From Psychrobacter faecalis (GTDB lineage: Bacteria > Pseudomonadota > Gammaproteobacteria > Pseudomonadales > Moraxellaceae): a DNA stretch of 42,093 bases. The position numbers and the translations under genes are program-made. The notes beneath the pieces were generated by a model that did no database searches, was not told where the DNA came from, and worked only from the letters and a program-made list of their open reading frames with translations. Each line of letters opens with the position of its first letter. The first letter of the stretch is position 1. Positions 17,628 to 26,498 of the stretch are shown here, one piece after another. The stretch covers positions 1 through 42,093 of the forward strand of contig NZ_JABAST010000026.1 in assembly GCF_016107575.1 (NCBI RefSeq), in the 5' to 3' direction.

Positions 17628-17644
17628 ATAATTCCCTATATAAT
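17617..17644 (+). promoter_or_regulatory. Predicted promoter for the adaptor gene
   Basis: TATAAT at 17639-17644 is a consensus -10 box. TTCACC 16 bases upstream (17617-17622) is a partial -35. This sits in the 82-base divergent gap between pilG and the adaptor. Only the -10 is strong. Confidence 0.35.
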
Positions 17645-17671
17645 AAAAATTCGTTGACAAGGGTGATCGCT

Positions 17672-18976
17672 ATGACAGGTTTTATAGATTTAAGGCGTTT
17701 GAGGGCTAAATTTTCAAGCACCATACTTTTAGCTTTTAGCCCATTAAAAAAGAGTGCGTATCTTTTGGGCGCGGCGCTGCTTATCGCCTGCCAGCCCTCC
17801 CCGCCTACGTCAGAACCTGTCACAGCTGAAAATAGCGAGGCCTTTGACACGCCCCTGCTCATACGTGCTGATAGCATTACGATGACCCCTGATCATATCC
17901 TAAGCGTCAAACCAACCCGTTATCAGCCGAGCCTTGGCTTAGAAGGTGAGATTGAGCCTATCAAACAGGTAAACCTAATTGCTGCCCAAGCACTGACGGT
18001 AGAGCAGGTGTTGGTGAAAAAAAATCAACGGGTCGAAAAAGGCGCACCATTATTCACCGTTCGACGGCAAGCAGCGCCTATTGAATCAACAGAGTCATCT
18101 GAACAAGCCGATGATGAAGTAGCAACTTCCTTAGAAGTAGAAGATGAAGTAGTAGATAATAAAGGTGCGGCCACTGAACCAAAACCGTCTGCCGTCAACA
18201 GTACTCAAGCGGCGCCAAAAGATTCCACTGCTAAGAATTCAGATAACATAAAACCCAGTACAGAAAAAAATGGTGAGGATGTTAAAGGAAATTCTGCTAG
18301 TGCTAGCAATAACGACTTAGACAATAACCAAGCTTCTAAGCATACAGAAACGGCGAATAATTTGATAACGGTACGGGCAAGCTTCGCAGGTCATATCGAA
18401 AAGCTATACGTCAAAAGCGGCCAACAAGTAGCACCGCGTCAACCTCTTTTAAAGCTTAGCGACGGGACGGAGCTGCATTTTAGCGCAAGCTTACCGATTG
18501 AAGCCAAATCACAAATCTCCGTTGGACAAACGGTTAACTTCACGGCGGAAGGCTTGATAGATAAATTTACCGGTCAGGTCAGTAAGCTGACAGTCACTGA
18601 GTTACCAAAGCAGCTATTGGTTTATGTCAATGTGGTTGATAATGAAGTCAGTCGCAACCAAATACGACCTGATATGCAGGTGACTGGGCGCGTTGACTAC
18701 GGACAAATAGAAGTTGGAACCATTGTTCCTAAGCGCGCGCTGCACAATGTTGACCTAACCGTGCTGCACAAACCGCCTTATAAGCCGCTGCGTCCTTTGC
18801 ATGCTAACGTTTGGATTATCAAACAAGACCAGCGTTTGACGCGCCAGCCCGTCGAAGTTATCGAGTATGACCCCTTGACTAAGCAGTATTTAATTGCCGG
18901 TATTACCAATGACAGTTTGATTTGCTTGGCAAACTTACCGGTGGAATCTGAAGGAAAAAAGGCGGTAGTTTCATAA
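17672..18976 (+). CDS. Lipoprotein HlyD/RND-type periplasmic adaptor with linker in place of hairpin
   Basis: The start ATG 17672 has AAGGG eight bases upstream; an in-frame TTG at 17654 would add six residues. The ~434-residue product has a lipobox (LLIAC, lipidated C40). A first lipoyl half (about 97-128, VNLIAAQALTVEQVLVKKNQ) and a second (about 230-265, FAGHIEKLYVKSGQQVAPRQ) are followed by a beta-barrel and membrane-proximal region. RND adaptors (AcrA/MexA) join inner-membrane pump to TolC, using a coiled-coil hairpin between the lipoyl halves. Here that place holds ~100 acidic, Ser/Asn/Glu-rich residues with no heptad pattern. No pump or TolC gene is adjacent; a two-component system follows after 264 bases. 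Function beyond the family is unclear. Confidence 0.75.
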   Translation: MTGFIDLRRLRAKFSSTILLAFSPLKKSAYLLGAALLIACQPSPPTSEPVTAENSEAFDTPLLIRADSITMTPDHILSVKPTRYQPSLGLEGEIEPIKQVNLIAAQALTVEQVLVKKNQRVEKGAPLFTVRRQAAPIESTESSEQADDEVATSLEVEDEVVDNKGAATEPKPSAVNSTQAAPKDSTAKNSDNIKPSTEKNGEDVKGNSASASNNDLDNNQASKHTETANNLITVRASFAGHIEKLYVKSGQQVAPRQPLLKLSDGTELHFSASLPIEAKSQISVGQTVNFTAEGLIDKFTGQVSKLTVTELPKQLLVYVNVVDNEVSRNQIRPDMQVTGRVDYGQIEVGTIVPKRALHNVDLTVLHKPPYKPLRPLHANVWIIKQDQRLTRQPVEVIEYDPLTKQYLIAGITNDSLICLANLPVESEGKKAVVS

Positions 18977-19240
18977 GCGCCAAAGCTCGTAGTTACATTG
19001 TGTAGAAACATTAACAAAGCCTATCTTGTTTAATAACATCCTGTTTAGGCAATATAGCGTAAACTAATAGGGATTACGCTTTGAGTGAGAATGAACTAAG
19101 AGTTAAGGGCTTTGAAAATTTAGGGCGTGCTTATTTACAAAAACAGTTTTATAAAGACAGCATTTGTAGATAGGCACTTTTAAAGCAGTATTTTTAAACA
19201 GCATTTTAAACAAACTATAACAACAACTAGAGGAAAAATT

Positions 19241-19963
19241 ATGAGTAAGCAAATTTTATTAATTGAAGACGATCCAGATTTAGCCGAATTAATCAGCGAT
19301 TATCTGACCATGAACTATTATGATGTACATCATGCAGGACTAGGTCAAGAAGGTTTGGACTTGTTAGACGCTAAAGAGCGTGACATCGATTTGGTGGTGC
19401 TAGATTTGATGCTGCCTGATATGGATGGCATGCAAGTTTGCCAAAAGATACGTGGCAACAAAAACAACATGACCAATAAAGTGCCGATTATTATGCTAAC
19501 GGCGAAAGGCGATACCACAGACCGTGTATTAGGTTTAGAGATGGGCGCCGATGATTATATTGCCAAACCCTTTGAGCCGCGCGAACTACTCGCGCGTATT
19601 CGTGCCGTCATTCGTCGTCATGAGCAGCCAAATCAAGCTGACAGCCAGTCAGATAGTTTAACGTTTGGGCGCCTAAGCGTTTTTCCTGACAGTCATGAAG
19701 TCACTATCGATGATCAACCAGTCCGTTTGACGACGCATCAATTTCAGCTGCTGCATTACTTTGCTACCCACTCGGGCAAAGTGTTAAACCGTGAGCAATT
19801 ATGGCAAGCGATGCCAAACGATGATAGCTCGGATAATATTGATCGCGCCATTGACGTGCATATTTCGCGCTTGCGTGCGTTAATCGAAGACAATCCGCGC
19901 CAGCCAAAACGTATCATTACCGTACGCGGTGTGGGTTATCAATTCGCTACCGATCAGGTATAG
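19241..19963 (+). CDS. OmpR/PhoB-family response regulator
   Basis: The 240-residue product has an N-terminal receiver with E9-D10-D11 and phospho-acceptor D55 (VVLDLMLPDMDGMQ), a MLTAKGD switch and K109 (DDYIAKPFEPRELLARIRAV). A C-terminal winged-helix DNA-binding domain runs from about 140, with VRLTTHQFQLLHYFATHSGK, LNREQLW and the RAIDVHISRLR / VRGVGYQF signature. The receiver resembles RstA/CpxR-type regulators, but the exact orthologue cannot be named. AGAGGA lies 5-10 bases before the ATG. The kinase gene follows after 106 bases, making a two-component pair whose signal is unknown. Confidence 0.93.
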   Translation: MSKQILLIEDDPDLAELISDYLTMNYYDVHHAGLGQEGLDLLDAKERDIDLVVLDLMLPDMDGMQVCQKIRGNKNNMTNKVPIIMLTAKGDTTDRVLGLEMGADDYIAKPFEPRELLARIRAVIRRHEQPNQADSQSDSLTFGRLSVFPDSHEVTIDDQPVRLTTHQFQLLHYFATHSGKVLNREQLWQAMPNDDSSDNIDRAIDVHISRLRALIEDNPRQPKRIITVRGVGYQFATDQV

Positions 19964-20069
19964 TTAGCACATGCAATCAAACGCTATTAAACTAAGCCCG
20001 TATTGCGATAAACTTATTAAAATAAAATGAATAAAATGGTTATAAGCGTTTGATAATAGAGATGATTTA

Positions 20070-22214
20070 ATGCAACAACTGGGTTTTCGTTCCGTATTTG
20101 CCAAACTATTTGCCAGTGTCATGCTGGCACTTATTTTATTTGCGGTAGCGATGGTGTTATTGACCCAGTTGGTACATGACAAAGACGCTGGTATTCGTTC
20201 AGAAATCTTAGCCACGCAAATTTTGGGTCAAGTCGACCCATTTTTGCATGAGCTAAATATTGCTGTCAGTAAAGACAACCGTTTACAAGCGCGCTTTATG
20301 CTAGCGGTGGTCAAGAAAAGCTTTGATATTTTTGATGAATCACTGCAAGCAAAAATGGGCCTATATGACAATGAAGGTCATTTGCTCATGCAAAGCGACA
20401 ACAGCGATTTGCCATTAGAATTGCCTGCGCCGCCCTCGCTATTAGCGCGCGTCTTTCCCTCATTTGCCGAAACCTCCCCAACCAAGCAAGCCCAAGTTTA
20501 TAGTAGCACCGGCTATACGCTATTATACGAATCACGCCTGCCGCCTAAAAAACCTGTCCTCTCTGCCGCCTTAAATTTATTTACTGGTACGCTATTGCTG
20601 CTGCTTATCATGGCAGGGGTGCTTTGGTGGATTGCGCGTACCATTACTTGGCGTATCAATCAGATGAGCCAACAAATGGCGCAATTGGGCGACGGCGACT
20701 TTACGGTGCGAGTCAATGCCCGCGGTAATGATGAGATTGCATCGCTTGCGCGCGGCTTTAACCAAGCAGCACAAAAAATTGAACACCTAATCAATGCCAA
20801 TAACCTGCTATTGGCGCACGCCTCGCACGAGCTGCGTACGCCCATCACCCGTATTCGCTTACAGATTGAGATGATGGATATGCTGGCGGGTGCATTGCCG
20901 AGTGATACCAAAGAAAAATTTGATAAGCGTGCCCAAGCTATCAATCGCGATTTGTCTGGATTAAACGATTTGGTCGAGAGTATTTTGCTGGTCAGTCGTT
21001 TAGATGCTGGACACGCGCTACAACAAGTTGAGCATTTGGACTTATATGATTTAGTAAACCAAGAACGCCAGCATTATCCTCAAGCAACCTTGATTGGCGA
21101 GCATATCGTCATCGATGGTCAATCATCGATGCTGACCCACTTAATTCGTAACCTATTGACCAATGCTATGCTGCACGGCAAACCACCCGTTACGGTATTA
21201 CTTTACGGCGTACAAACGCTAGATGAAGCCGACGCTATTCCAGATTATCTTTTGCAAACCATACTGTGTAGCAGCTTTGTCGATTATAACAGCCCAGACT
21301 TTGATTATGATGAAGAAGCGCCTGATAGCGACCATGCGCTTGAAACTGATCAAAACGCCCAGCAAAATGCTGATGCCACAATTACTAACGATAATATTGT
21401 TCCTAGCGATAATAAAGCCACCTCAACATCAACGTCGACAGAAGAAGCGTCGACCGCAGCGTTACTACCTGCGCCAGTGATTTATAAAAATGGTGAAAGC
21501 ATCACTGTGGATGCTGAGATTGATGGCAATACGAATAGTGATAACAGCACAGATACTGATAAATCATCGACGGCAAAAACTATTGACTCATCTAATGAGC
21601 TAAACAATGACCTAAGTAGCACCACTGAGACCGAAGCCATTGTCGAGCCGTCGTTATTACTTACCTATCAGCGCTTTACTACCGATTTGACAGAAAAAAT
21701 TAAAAAAGTTATTTGGCGCGCGGTTCCTGAACAACAAGAAACATCCATCGACGACATCGATGACAAGACTATCAATAAACAGATAGAAGAAGCGGATAAA
21801 AGCGTTAGTACTGAGAAGGATGACGCCAAAAGTGCCACCAAAGACCCTAATAAAGAAAACGTTAATAAAGAAAACGGCGACACGGCAAACGCTACCCGCA
21901 AAGAGGGCATATTTAGTAAACATCTCAAAAAGCCGAAAGCTGAGCCAATACGCCCGCTACCGAAATTTGCGGTGCTGGCGGTGATTGATGAAGGCGAAGG
22001 TATCCCTGAAAATAAACGCGAAGAAGTCTTTAGCCCCTTTGTACGCTTACAGCAAAAAAATAAAGGCTCGGGGCTTGGTTTGTCGTTGGTTGCCCAGATA
22101 GTTACGGCGCACCAAGGCCGTATCATTACAGATACCATTAATGGTCATACGCGATTTTTAGTGGTATTACCCGTCAAGCACGACCCTCATTATCAACATG
22201 ACAGCCGTCACTAA
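20070..22214 (+). CDS. Sensor histidine kinase with a ~240-residue insertion in its ATPase domain
   Basis: The 714-residue product has a membrane helix at ~13-33, a periplasmic sensor of ~130 residues, a second helix (~170-190), a HAMP domain, and the phospho-acceptor H253 in HASHELRTPITRIRLQIEMM. The N-box is LIRNLLTNAMLHG (N361/N365). The D-box (VIDEGEGIP, D640) and GSGLGLSLVAQIV come only after about 275 further residues, where 25-40 is normal. The extra stretch (about 385-625) is acidic and rich in Asp, Ser, Thr, Asn and Lys, with one short hydrophobic patch (LLLTYQRF). All catalytic motifs survive, so the kinase may be active. It pairs with the regulator just upstream. E. coli RstB/CpxA-type kinases are ~430-460 residues. 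Confidence 0.9.
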   Translation: MQQLGFRSVFAKLFASVMLALILFAVAMVLLTQLVHDKDAGIRSEILATQILGQVDPFLHELNIAVSKDNRLQARFMLAVVKKSFDIFDESLQAKMGLYDNEGHLLMQSDNSDLPLELPAPPSLLARVFPSFAETSPTKQAQVYSSTGYTLLYESRLPPKKPVLSAALNLFTGTLLLLLIMAGVLWWIARTITWRINQMSQQMAQLGDGDFTVRVNARGNDEIASLARGFNQAAQKIEHLINANNLLLAHASHELRTPITRIRLQIEMMDMLAGALPSDTKEKFDKRAQAINRDLSGLNDLVESILLVSRLDAGHALQQVEHLDLYDLVNQERQHYPQATLIGEHIVIDGQSSMLTHLIRNLLTNAMLHGKPPVTVLLYGVQTLDEADAIPDYLLQTILCSSFVDYNSPDFDYDEEAPDSDHALETDQNAQQNADATITNDNIVPSDNKATSTSTSTEEASTAALLPAPVIYKNGESITVDAEIDGNTNSDNSTDTDKSSTAKTIDSSNELNNDLSSTTETEAIVEPSLLLTYQRFTTDLTEKIKKVIWRAVPEQQETSIDDIDDKTINKQIEEADKSVSTEKDDAKSATKDPNKENVNKENGDTANATRKEGIFSKHLKKPKAEPIRPLPKFAVLAVIDEGEGIPENKREEVFSPFVRLQQKNKGSGLGLSLVAQIVTAHQGRIITDTINGHTRFLVVLPVKHDPHYQHDSRH

Positions 22215-22412
22215 TCTCATCAGCTAACCAATCTACCGCCAAGATTATCTGTTAATCATGGATGTCCATATCCAAAACGCTGCATAATATGCTATATTAG
22301 CGCCCCTTATTATAGGGTTATTGAAGGTTGATTTTAATTTGCGCACAAATACGCAAAAGAGCCTGCAACCGCTTCATAGCCATTAAAATATTTATTAAAT
22401 TTTGAGCATTCC

Positions 22413-23183
22413 ATGAGTGACATGATTGTCTTAAACGATGTGACCAAAAGCTTTTTAAGCGACCGGTCTATAAAAGATAAAGACGGCAAGCCACATTGGT
22501 TTACTGCGGTTGAGCCGACATCTTTAACGGTAAAACAAGGCGAAATCTTTGGTTTAATGGGTTATTCGGGCGCGGGTAAGTCTACCTTATTACGCCTGAT
22601 TAATTTACTTGAGCGCCCAGACTCAGGTCAAGTCATCATAGATGGTACCGATTTGACCACCTTATCGGCCAGTGACTTACGTATCGCCCGCCACAATATC
22701 GGTATGATTTTTCAGCAGTTTAACCTGATGTCTAACCGTACTGTCTATGATAATGTCGCCTTTAACTTAACGGTGGCAGGTTATCCGCGTGCCGATATTT
22801 ATAAGCGTGTGATGGACTGCTTAGAAATCGTTGATTTGACTGACCGTGCTGGGCACTATCCTGCGCAGCTATCAGGCGGACAAAAACAGCGTGTTGGTAT
22901 CGCCCGTGCGATCGCGCCGAGCCCAAAAGTATTATTGGCTGATGAGCCGACCAGTGCGCTTGATCCTTCAACCACGCGCAGCTTATTGACTTGTCTGCGT
23001 GATATTAATGAGCAGCTTGGCGTCACCATTGTCATCGTCACCCATGAGATGAGCGTCATTCGTAGGCTATGCGACCGCGCCGCATTGTTACATCAAGGGC
23101 AGTTGCTCGAGGTTGCCGATATCCGCGACGGTCTGATTCAGGCCACGACCCCGATTGGCAAAGGCTTGGTTCATGAAGATTAA
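22413..23183 (+). CDS. metN: Methionine ABC transporter ATP-binding protein MetN (short form)
   Basis: MetN powers uptake of methionine through MetI with binding protein MetQ. The 256-residue product has Walker A (GYSGAGKST), Q-loop (GMIFQQFNLM), signature LSGGQKQR, Walker B (VLLADEPTSALD) and switch His (VTHEM). The N-terminal strand contains a short insertion (SDRSIKDKDGKPHWF, about 15-29). It ends soon after the nucleotide-binding domain. E. coli MetN is 343 residues, with a C-terminal NIL/ACT-like domain that binds methionine and inhibits transport; that domain is missing here. metI follows after 17 bases. No SAM riboswitch or other leader structure was recognised upstream. Confidence 0.92.
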   Translation: MSDMIVLNDVTKSFLSDRSIKDKDGKPHWFTAVEPTSLTVKQGEIFGLMGYSGAGKSTLLRLINLLERPDSGQVIIDGTDLTTLSASDLRIARHNIGMIFQQFNLMSNRTVYDNVAFNLTVAGYPRADIYKRVMDCLEIVDLTDRAGHYPAQLSGGQKQRVGIARAIAPSPKVLLADEPTSALDPSTTRSLLTCLRDINEQLGVTIVIVTHEMSVIRRLCDRAALLHQGQLLEVADIRDGLIQATTPIGKGLVHED

Positions 23184-23200
23184 GAGGCAGGAGAATAGAC

Positions 23201-23887
23201 ATGTTAACTGGTGCTGAATTATCCGCCTCATTGGACAAGCTGCTTGCGCTACGTAAAGAAATTTTGCAGGCGTTTGTAGATACCTTTATTATGCTAGGTA
23301 TCTCAACGACGGTCGCCATCGTTATCGGCGGTCTGTTTGGAGTATTCTTGTTTTTATCCAGTGATCGGCAGTTTCTGCAAAATAAAACCTTGTATGGTGT
23401 CCTTGGTGCGATCACCAACTTTATGCGCGCCTTCCCGTTTGTGATTTTGATGATTGCCATGAGTCCTTTTACCAAAGCCATCGTTGGCACGGGTATTGGA
23501 CCAATTGCCGCGTCACTAGTACTGGCGATTGCCGGTTCCTTTTACTTCGCACGCTTGGTCGAGCAAAATCTGCGCGAAGTACCACGCGGCATTATCGAAG
23601 CAACGGAATCTATGGGTGCCCGCCCCTTGACCATCATCAAAGTATTGCTTAATGAAGCGCGCTCAGGTTTGGTATTGTCCGTGACCATTTTATGTATCAG
23701 CTTACTGTCGTTTTCGGCGGCGGCGGGTATGATTGGTGGTGGGGGTTTGGGCGATTTGGCCATTCGTTACGGTTACTATCGCTATCAAACTGAGGTGATG
23801 GTCTTTATCGTCGTGATGCTATCGATTATGGTCATCGGTATTCAGGCATCTGGTAATTGGATAGCTACCCGTTTAGATAAACGTTAA
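23201..23887 (+). CDS. metI: Methionine ABC transporter permease MetI
   Basis: The 228-residue inner-membrane product has about five membrane helices (starting near 24, 60, 88, 150 and 190). The cytoplasmic EAA-type coupling loop contains EATESMGARPLTIIKVLLNE, and the GMIGGGGLGDLAIRYGYYRY stretch is typical of MetI. AGGAG lies 8 bases before the ATG. It is co-oriented with metN (17-base gap). A hairpin and a separate predicted promoter lie between it and metQ. Confidence 0.94.
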   Translation: MLTGAELSASLDKLLALRKEILQAFVDTFIMLGISTTVAIVIGGLFGVFLFLSSDRQFLQNKTLYGVLGAITNFMRAFPFVILMIAMSPFTKAIVGTGIGPIAASLVLAIAGSFYFARLVEQNLREVPRGIIEATESMGARPLTIIKVLLNEARSGLVLSVTILCISLLSFSAAAGMIGGGGLGDLAIRYGYYRYQTEVMVFIVVMLSIMVIGIQASGNWIATRLDKR

Positions 23888-23907
23888 GCCAAAGTTTTAG
23901 TCTTTAC

Positions 23908-23946
23908 CCTCTCTATTATGGTGATTTCACCTTTTATTTTGAGAGG
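23908..23946. repeat. Nested inverted repeat between metI and metQ
   Basis: CCTCTC (23908-23913) and GAGAGG (23941-23946) pair around an inner GGTGA/TCACC stem. There is no clear T-run. It may be an intercistronic hairpin that sets relative metI and metQ mRNA levels. Confidence 0.4.
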
Positions 23947-24007
23947 CAAAGACTGTTTAATATGAATAATACTCAAGGTTTAATGCCGATTCATCCTAAG
24001 CAAATGC

Positions 24008-24036
24008 TTGACTTTGTAACTGATTCCCTTTAATTT
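24008..24036 (+). promoter_or_regulatory. Predicted promoter for metQ
   Basis: TTGACT (24008-24013), 17 bases, then TAATTT (24031-24036), about 120 bases upstream of metQ. A separate promoter would allow excess binding protein over the membrane complex. By-eye match, weak -10. Confidence 0.3.
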
Positions 24037-24156
24037 TGATACTATCTTAACAGCCTTTAACTTAGCAGCATTACTATTCATAATGTTGCTTTTTTAATGC
24101 GGATTTTTACTGTTGACATTTAATCCCTATTCCCTCCCCCTTATTAAGGAAGTTTC

Positions 24157-25152
24157 ATGAAATTAACAGATATCAGCCGTCAACTCGCGACCGCATTGGC
24201 CACCGTTGGCGTATCAGGCCTTGTATTGGTCGGTTGTAATAACTCATCAGCACCAGAAGCTAGCAAAGAGCCAGTCACTGAAGGTGCTACTGAATCAACG
24301 ACGACAGAAACGGCAGCGGGCAACGATATCGATCCTGAACATAGCAAGATTGTGATCGGTACCACTGAAGGCGATTTTGCTGATATGGTTCGTAACCAAG
24401 TAAAAGGCTCGTTAGAAGCGCAAGGCTATGAAGTTGAGCTGGTCACCTTTACTGATTATGTACGTCCAAACATTGCTTTAGCTGATGGCGATTTAGACAT
24501 CAATATCTTCCAACATAAGCCTTATCTTGATACCTTTAAAAAAGAGAATAATCTTGATTTGGTTGAAGTCTTCCAAGTGCCAACTGCGCCACTTGGCATC
24601 TATACTGGTAAAAAGACCAAGCTTGACGAAGCCTACAAAGGCATGAGCGTTTCTGCGCCTAATGACCCAAGTAACTTTGCTCGTGCATTGGTCATGATGG
24701 ATGAGCTTGGTTGGATTACCCTAAAAGACAACATCGATCCTCTGACCGCATCAAAAGCAGATATCGCTGATAACAGCAAGTACGACATCAAAATCATTGA
24801 GCTAGAAGCAGCCCAGCTGCCACGTGCGCGTGATGAAGTAGACTTTGCTGTTATCAATGGCAACTACGCAACCGATGCGGGTATTAAGCTGACTGAAGCG
24901 CTATTCCAAGAGCCAAGCTTTGCTTATGTCAACTGGTCTGCCATCAAAACTGCGGATAAAGATAAGAAATGGGTCAAAGACGTGACCAACGCTTATAACT
25001 CAGAGGCCTTTAAAAAGTATGCTCACGATAGCTTCCCAGGCTACAAATACCCAAAAATCTGGGGTGAGAACACAGCTACTGCTGCTGCAGCCCCTGCAAC
25101 CGCTGCTCCTACAACAGATACTGCACCAGTTGCCGAAGCTGCTGCTCAATAG
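24157..25152 (+). CDS. metQ: Methionine-binding lipoprotein MetQ (NlpA family)
   Basis: The 331-residue product has a lipoprotein signal ending in LVLVGC (C27) and a Ser/Thr/Glu-rich tether (about 28-60). The NlpA/MetQ fold follows: KIVIGTTEGDFADMV, DYVRPNIALADGDLDINIFQ, HKPYLD, APLGIYTGK, VSAPNDPSNFARAL, DFAVINGNYATDAG. It captures methionine in the periplasm for MetNI. The last ~28 residues are an Ala/Thr/Pro-rich tail not usual in the family (E. coli 271 residues). AAGGAAG lies just upstream of the ATG. The gene ends in an inverted repeat and a strong terminator. Confidence 0.94.
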   Translation: MKLTDISRQLATALATVGVSGLVLVGCNNSSAPEASKEPVTEGATESTTTETAAGNDIDPEHSKIVIGTTEGDFADMVRNQVKGSLEAQGYEVELVTFTDYVRPNIALADGDLDINIFQHKPYLDTFKKENNLDLVEVFQVPTAPLGIYTGKKTKLDEAYKGMSVSAPNDPSNFARALVMMDELGWITLKDNIDPLTASKADIADNSKYDIKIIELEAAQLPRARDEVDFAVINGNYATDAGIKLTEALFQEPSFAYVNWSAIKTADKDKKWVKDVTNAYNSEAFKKYAHDSFPGYKYPKIWGENTATAAAAPATAAPTTDTAPVAEAAAQ

Positions 25153-25166
25153 TTAATATTAACCAT

Positions 25167-25206
25167 TGTAAAAACGATTAATTCGAATAAATAAAACGTT
25201 TTTACA
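25167..25206. repeat. Perfect 10-bp inverted repeat after metQ
   Basis: TGTAAAAACG (25167-25176) and CGTTTTTACA (25197-25206) are exact reverse complements around 20 AT-rich bases. It lies 20 bases before the metQ terminator hairpin and may protect the mRNA 3' end or be a protein site. Confidence 0.55.
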
Positions 25207-25226
25207 GTTAAAATTGCCTTAATTTG

Positions 25227-25260
25227 AAAAAGCCCATTATTTTGAATAGTGGGCTTTTTT
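25227..25260 (+). terminator. Rho-independent terminator of the met operon
   Basis: AAAAAGCCCA...TATT, a short loop, AATA...TGGGCTTTTTT forms a strong hairpin with a T-run. It begins 75 bases after the metQ stop. Confidence 0.85.
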
Positions 25261-25530
25261 GCTCTTAAATTTTATTGAATGGGTACAATCAACGACTCGC
25301 AATGACGTTACAGCCTGTTTGTGGTTTGTAGGAAAGCGTCACTTACTCTTTCACTTAGCCTATTTTCTTTTTATAGTGGCTAAGCTTAATAGAGAATGTG
25401 CCTTAATATAAGCTTTGATTTAATAAAAATCGACGCTTAATAAAATCTAAGAAATTTATATGTCTGCTCAAATTCTCTATTAATAACGATAAGAACCATT
25501 AATAAATCACAAAAAAACAAGGATAATAAT

Positions 25531-26379
25531 ATGCGTGCTAAAACTTATAATATTCGCACCGCTGGACAAGCGAACATTCCGGTACTCGGACTGGGTACAT
25601 GGCAATCAACGGGACAAGACTGTATCGATGTGGTCAGCCAGGGGCTACAAATGGGCTATGAGCATATTGATACTGCCCAAGCTTATGATAATGAAGTCGA
25701 GGTGGGAAAAGGCATTAAGCAATCAGGCGTCGCGCGTGATAAGTTCTTTTTAACGACGAAAATATTTCCTGATGACATGAAGTTTGAACCAGAAAAACTT
25801 ATCGCTGCGGCCAAGCGCTCGCTAGAAAACTTAGATACTGATTATGTTGATTTACTGCTGCTGCATTGGCCTGATGATCGGGTGCCTTTGTCTGAAACGA
25901 TGCCAGCGCTTTGCGAGCTACAAAAACAAGGGCTGACTCGTAATATTGGGGTATCTAACTTTAATATCGCCAATATTATCGAGGCTAAAAAATATGCTGA
26001 TGTGCCGATTGCGGTTAATCAGGTTGAGTTTCATCCCTTTATTAAGCAAAACACCCTGCAGACTTTTTTAAACAATCACCATATTTTATTAGAAGCTTAC
26101 TCGCCGCTTGCTCGTGGTGATGTGTTTGATAATGAAATCATTAAAGACATTGCTGATAAGCATGGGATTACACCAGCGCAAGTTTCACTAGCGTGGATTT
26201 TATCTGATAAGGCACGTATTGCCATTCCAAAAACCTCTAACCCCGACCATTTACAAGGCAACTTAGATGCTGTCAAGGTAACGCTCAGTGCGGATGAGCT
26301 TGAGAAAATCGGTAGCTTAGCGCGTAGCGATGGGCGTAAAATTAAGCATCCAGATTATTCACCAGAATGGGATGATTAG
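25531..26379 (+). CDS. Aldo/keto reductase (AKR; 2,5-diketogluconate reductase-like)
   Basis: NAD(P)H-dependent reductase of aldehydes and ketones, cytoplasmic, TIM-barrel fold. The 282-residue product has the full catalytic tetrad D47, Y52 (HIDTAQAYDNE), K77 (LTTKIF) and H112 (LLLHWPDD). The GVSNFN and IPKTSNPDHLQGNL cofactor motifs are also present. It is closest in pattern to the DkgA/DkgB-type AKR5 group, though the natural substrate cannot be inferred. The start ATG follows AAGGA at about -12. It is a single gene closed by its own terminator. Confidence 0.92.
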   Translation: MRAKTYNIRTAGQANIPVLGLGTWQSTGQDCIDVVSQGLQMGYEHIDTAQAYDNEVEVGKGIKQSGVARDKFFLTTKIFPDDMKFEPEKLIAAAKRSLENLDTDYVDLLLLHWPDDRVPLSETMPALCELQKQGLTRNIGVSNFNIANIIEAKKYADVPIAVNQVEFHPFIKQNTLQTFLNNHHILLEAYSPLARGDVFDNEIIKDIADKHGITPAQVSLAWILSDKARIAIPKTSNPDHLQGNLDAVKVTLSADELEKIGSLARSDGRKIKHPDYSPEWDD

Positions 26380-26413
26380 TAAGCTATAGTAATGTAAAAA
26401 TGAAAATAAGCAC

Positions 26414-26448
26414 AAAAAAGCCAGTGATAAAGGTCACTGGCTTTTTTT
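26414..26448. terminator. Bidirectional terminator (aldo/keto reductase / ccmE)
   Basis: AAAAAAGCCAGTGA, a six-base loop, TCACTGGCTTTTTT is a near-perfect hairpin flanked by A-run and T-run, able to stop the reductase transcript (plus) and the convergent ccmE transcript (minus). Confidence 0.9.
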
Positions 26449-26498
26449 ATGTTTAATACTTTTTACGATAACTATTAATAATTGTATTGTCAGCGTTG

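Noticed and set aside
21223..22138. ORFs in other frames across the kinase insertion, raising the idea of a separate inserted gene
   Set aside because: The kinase frame is open throughout and the alternative frames have no family signature or ribosome site.
22215..22412. SAM or methionine riboswitch upstream of metN
   Set aside because: No conserved multi-stem core was found; only a weak four-base stem (CCCT/AGGG) is present.
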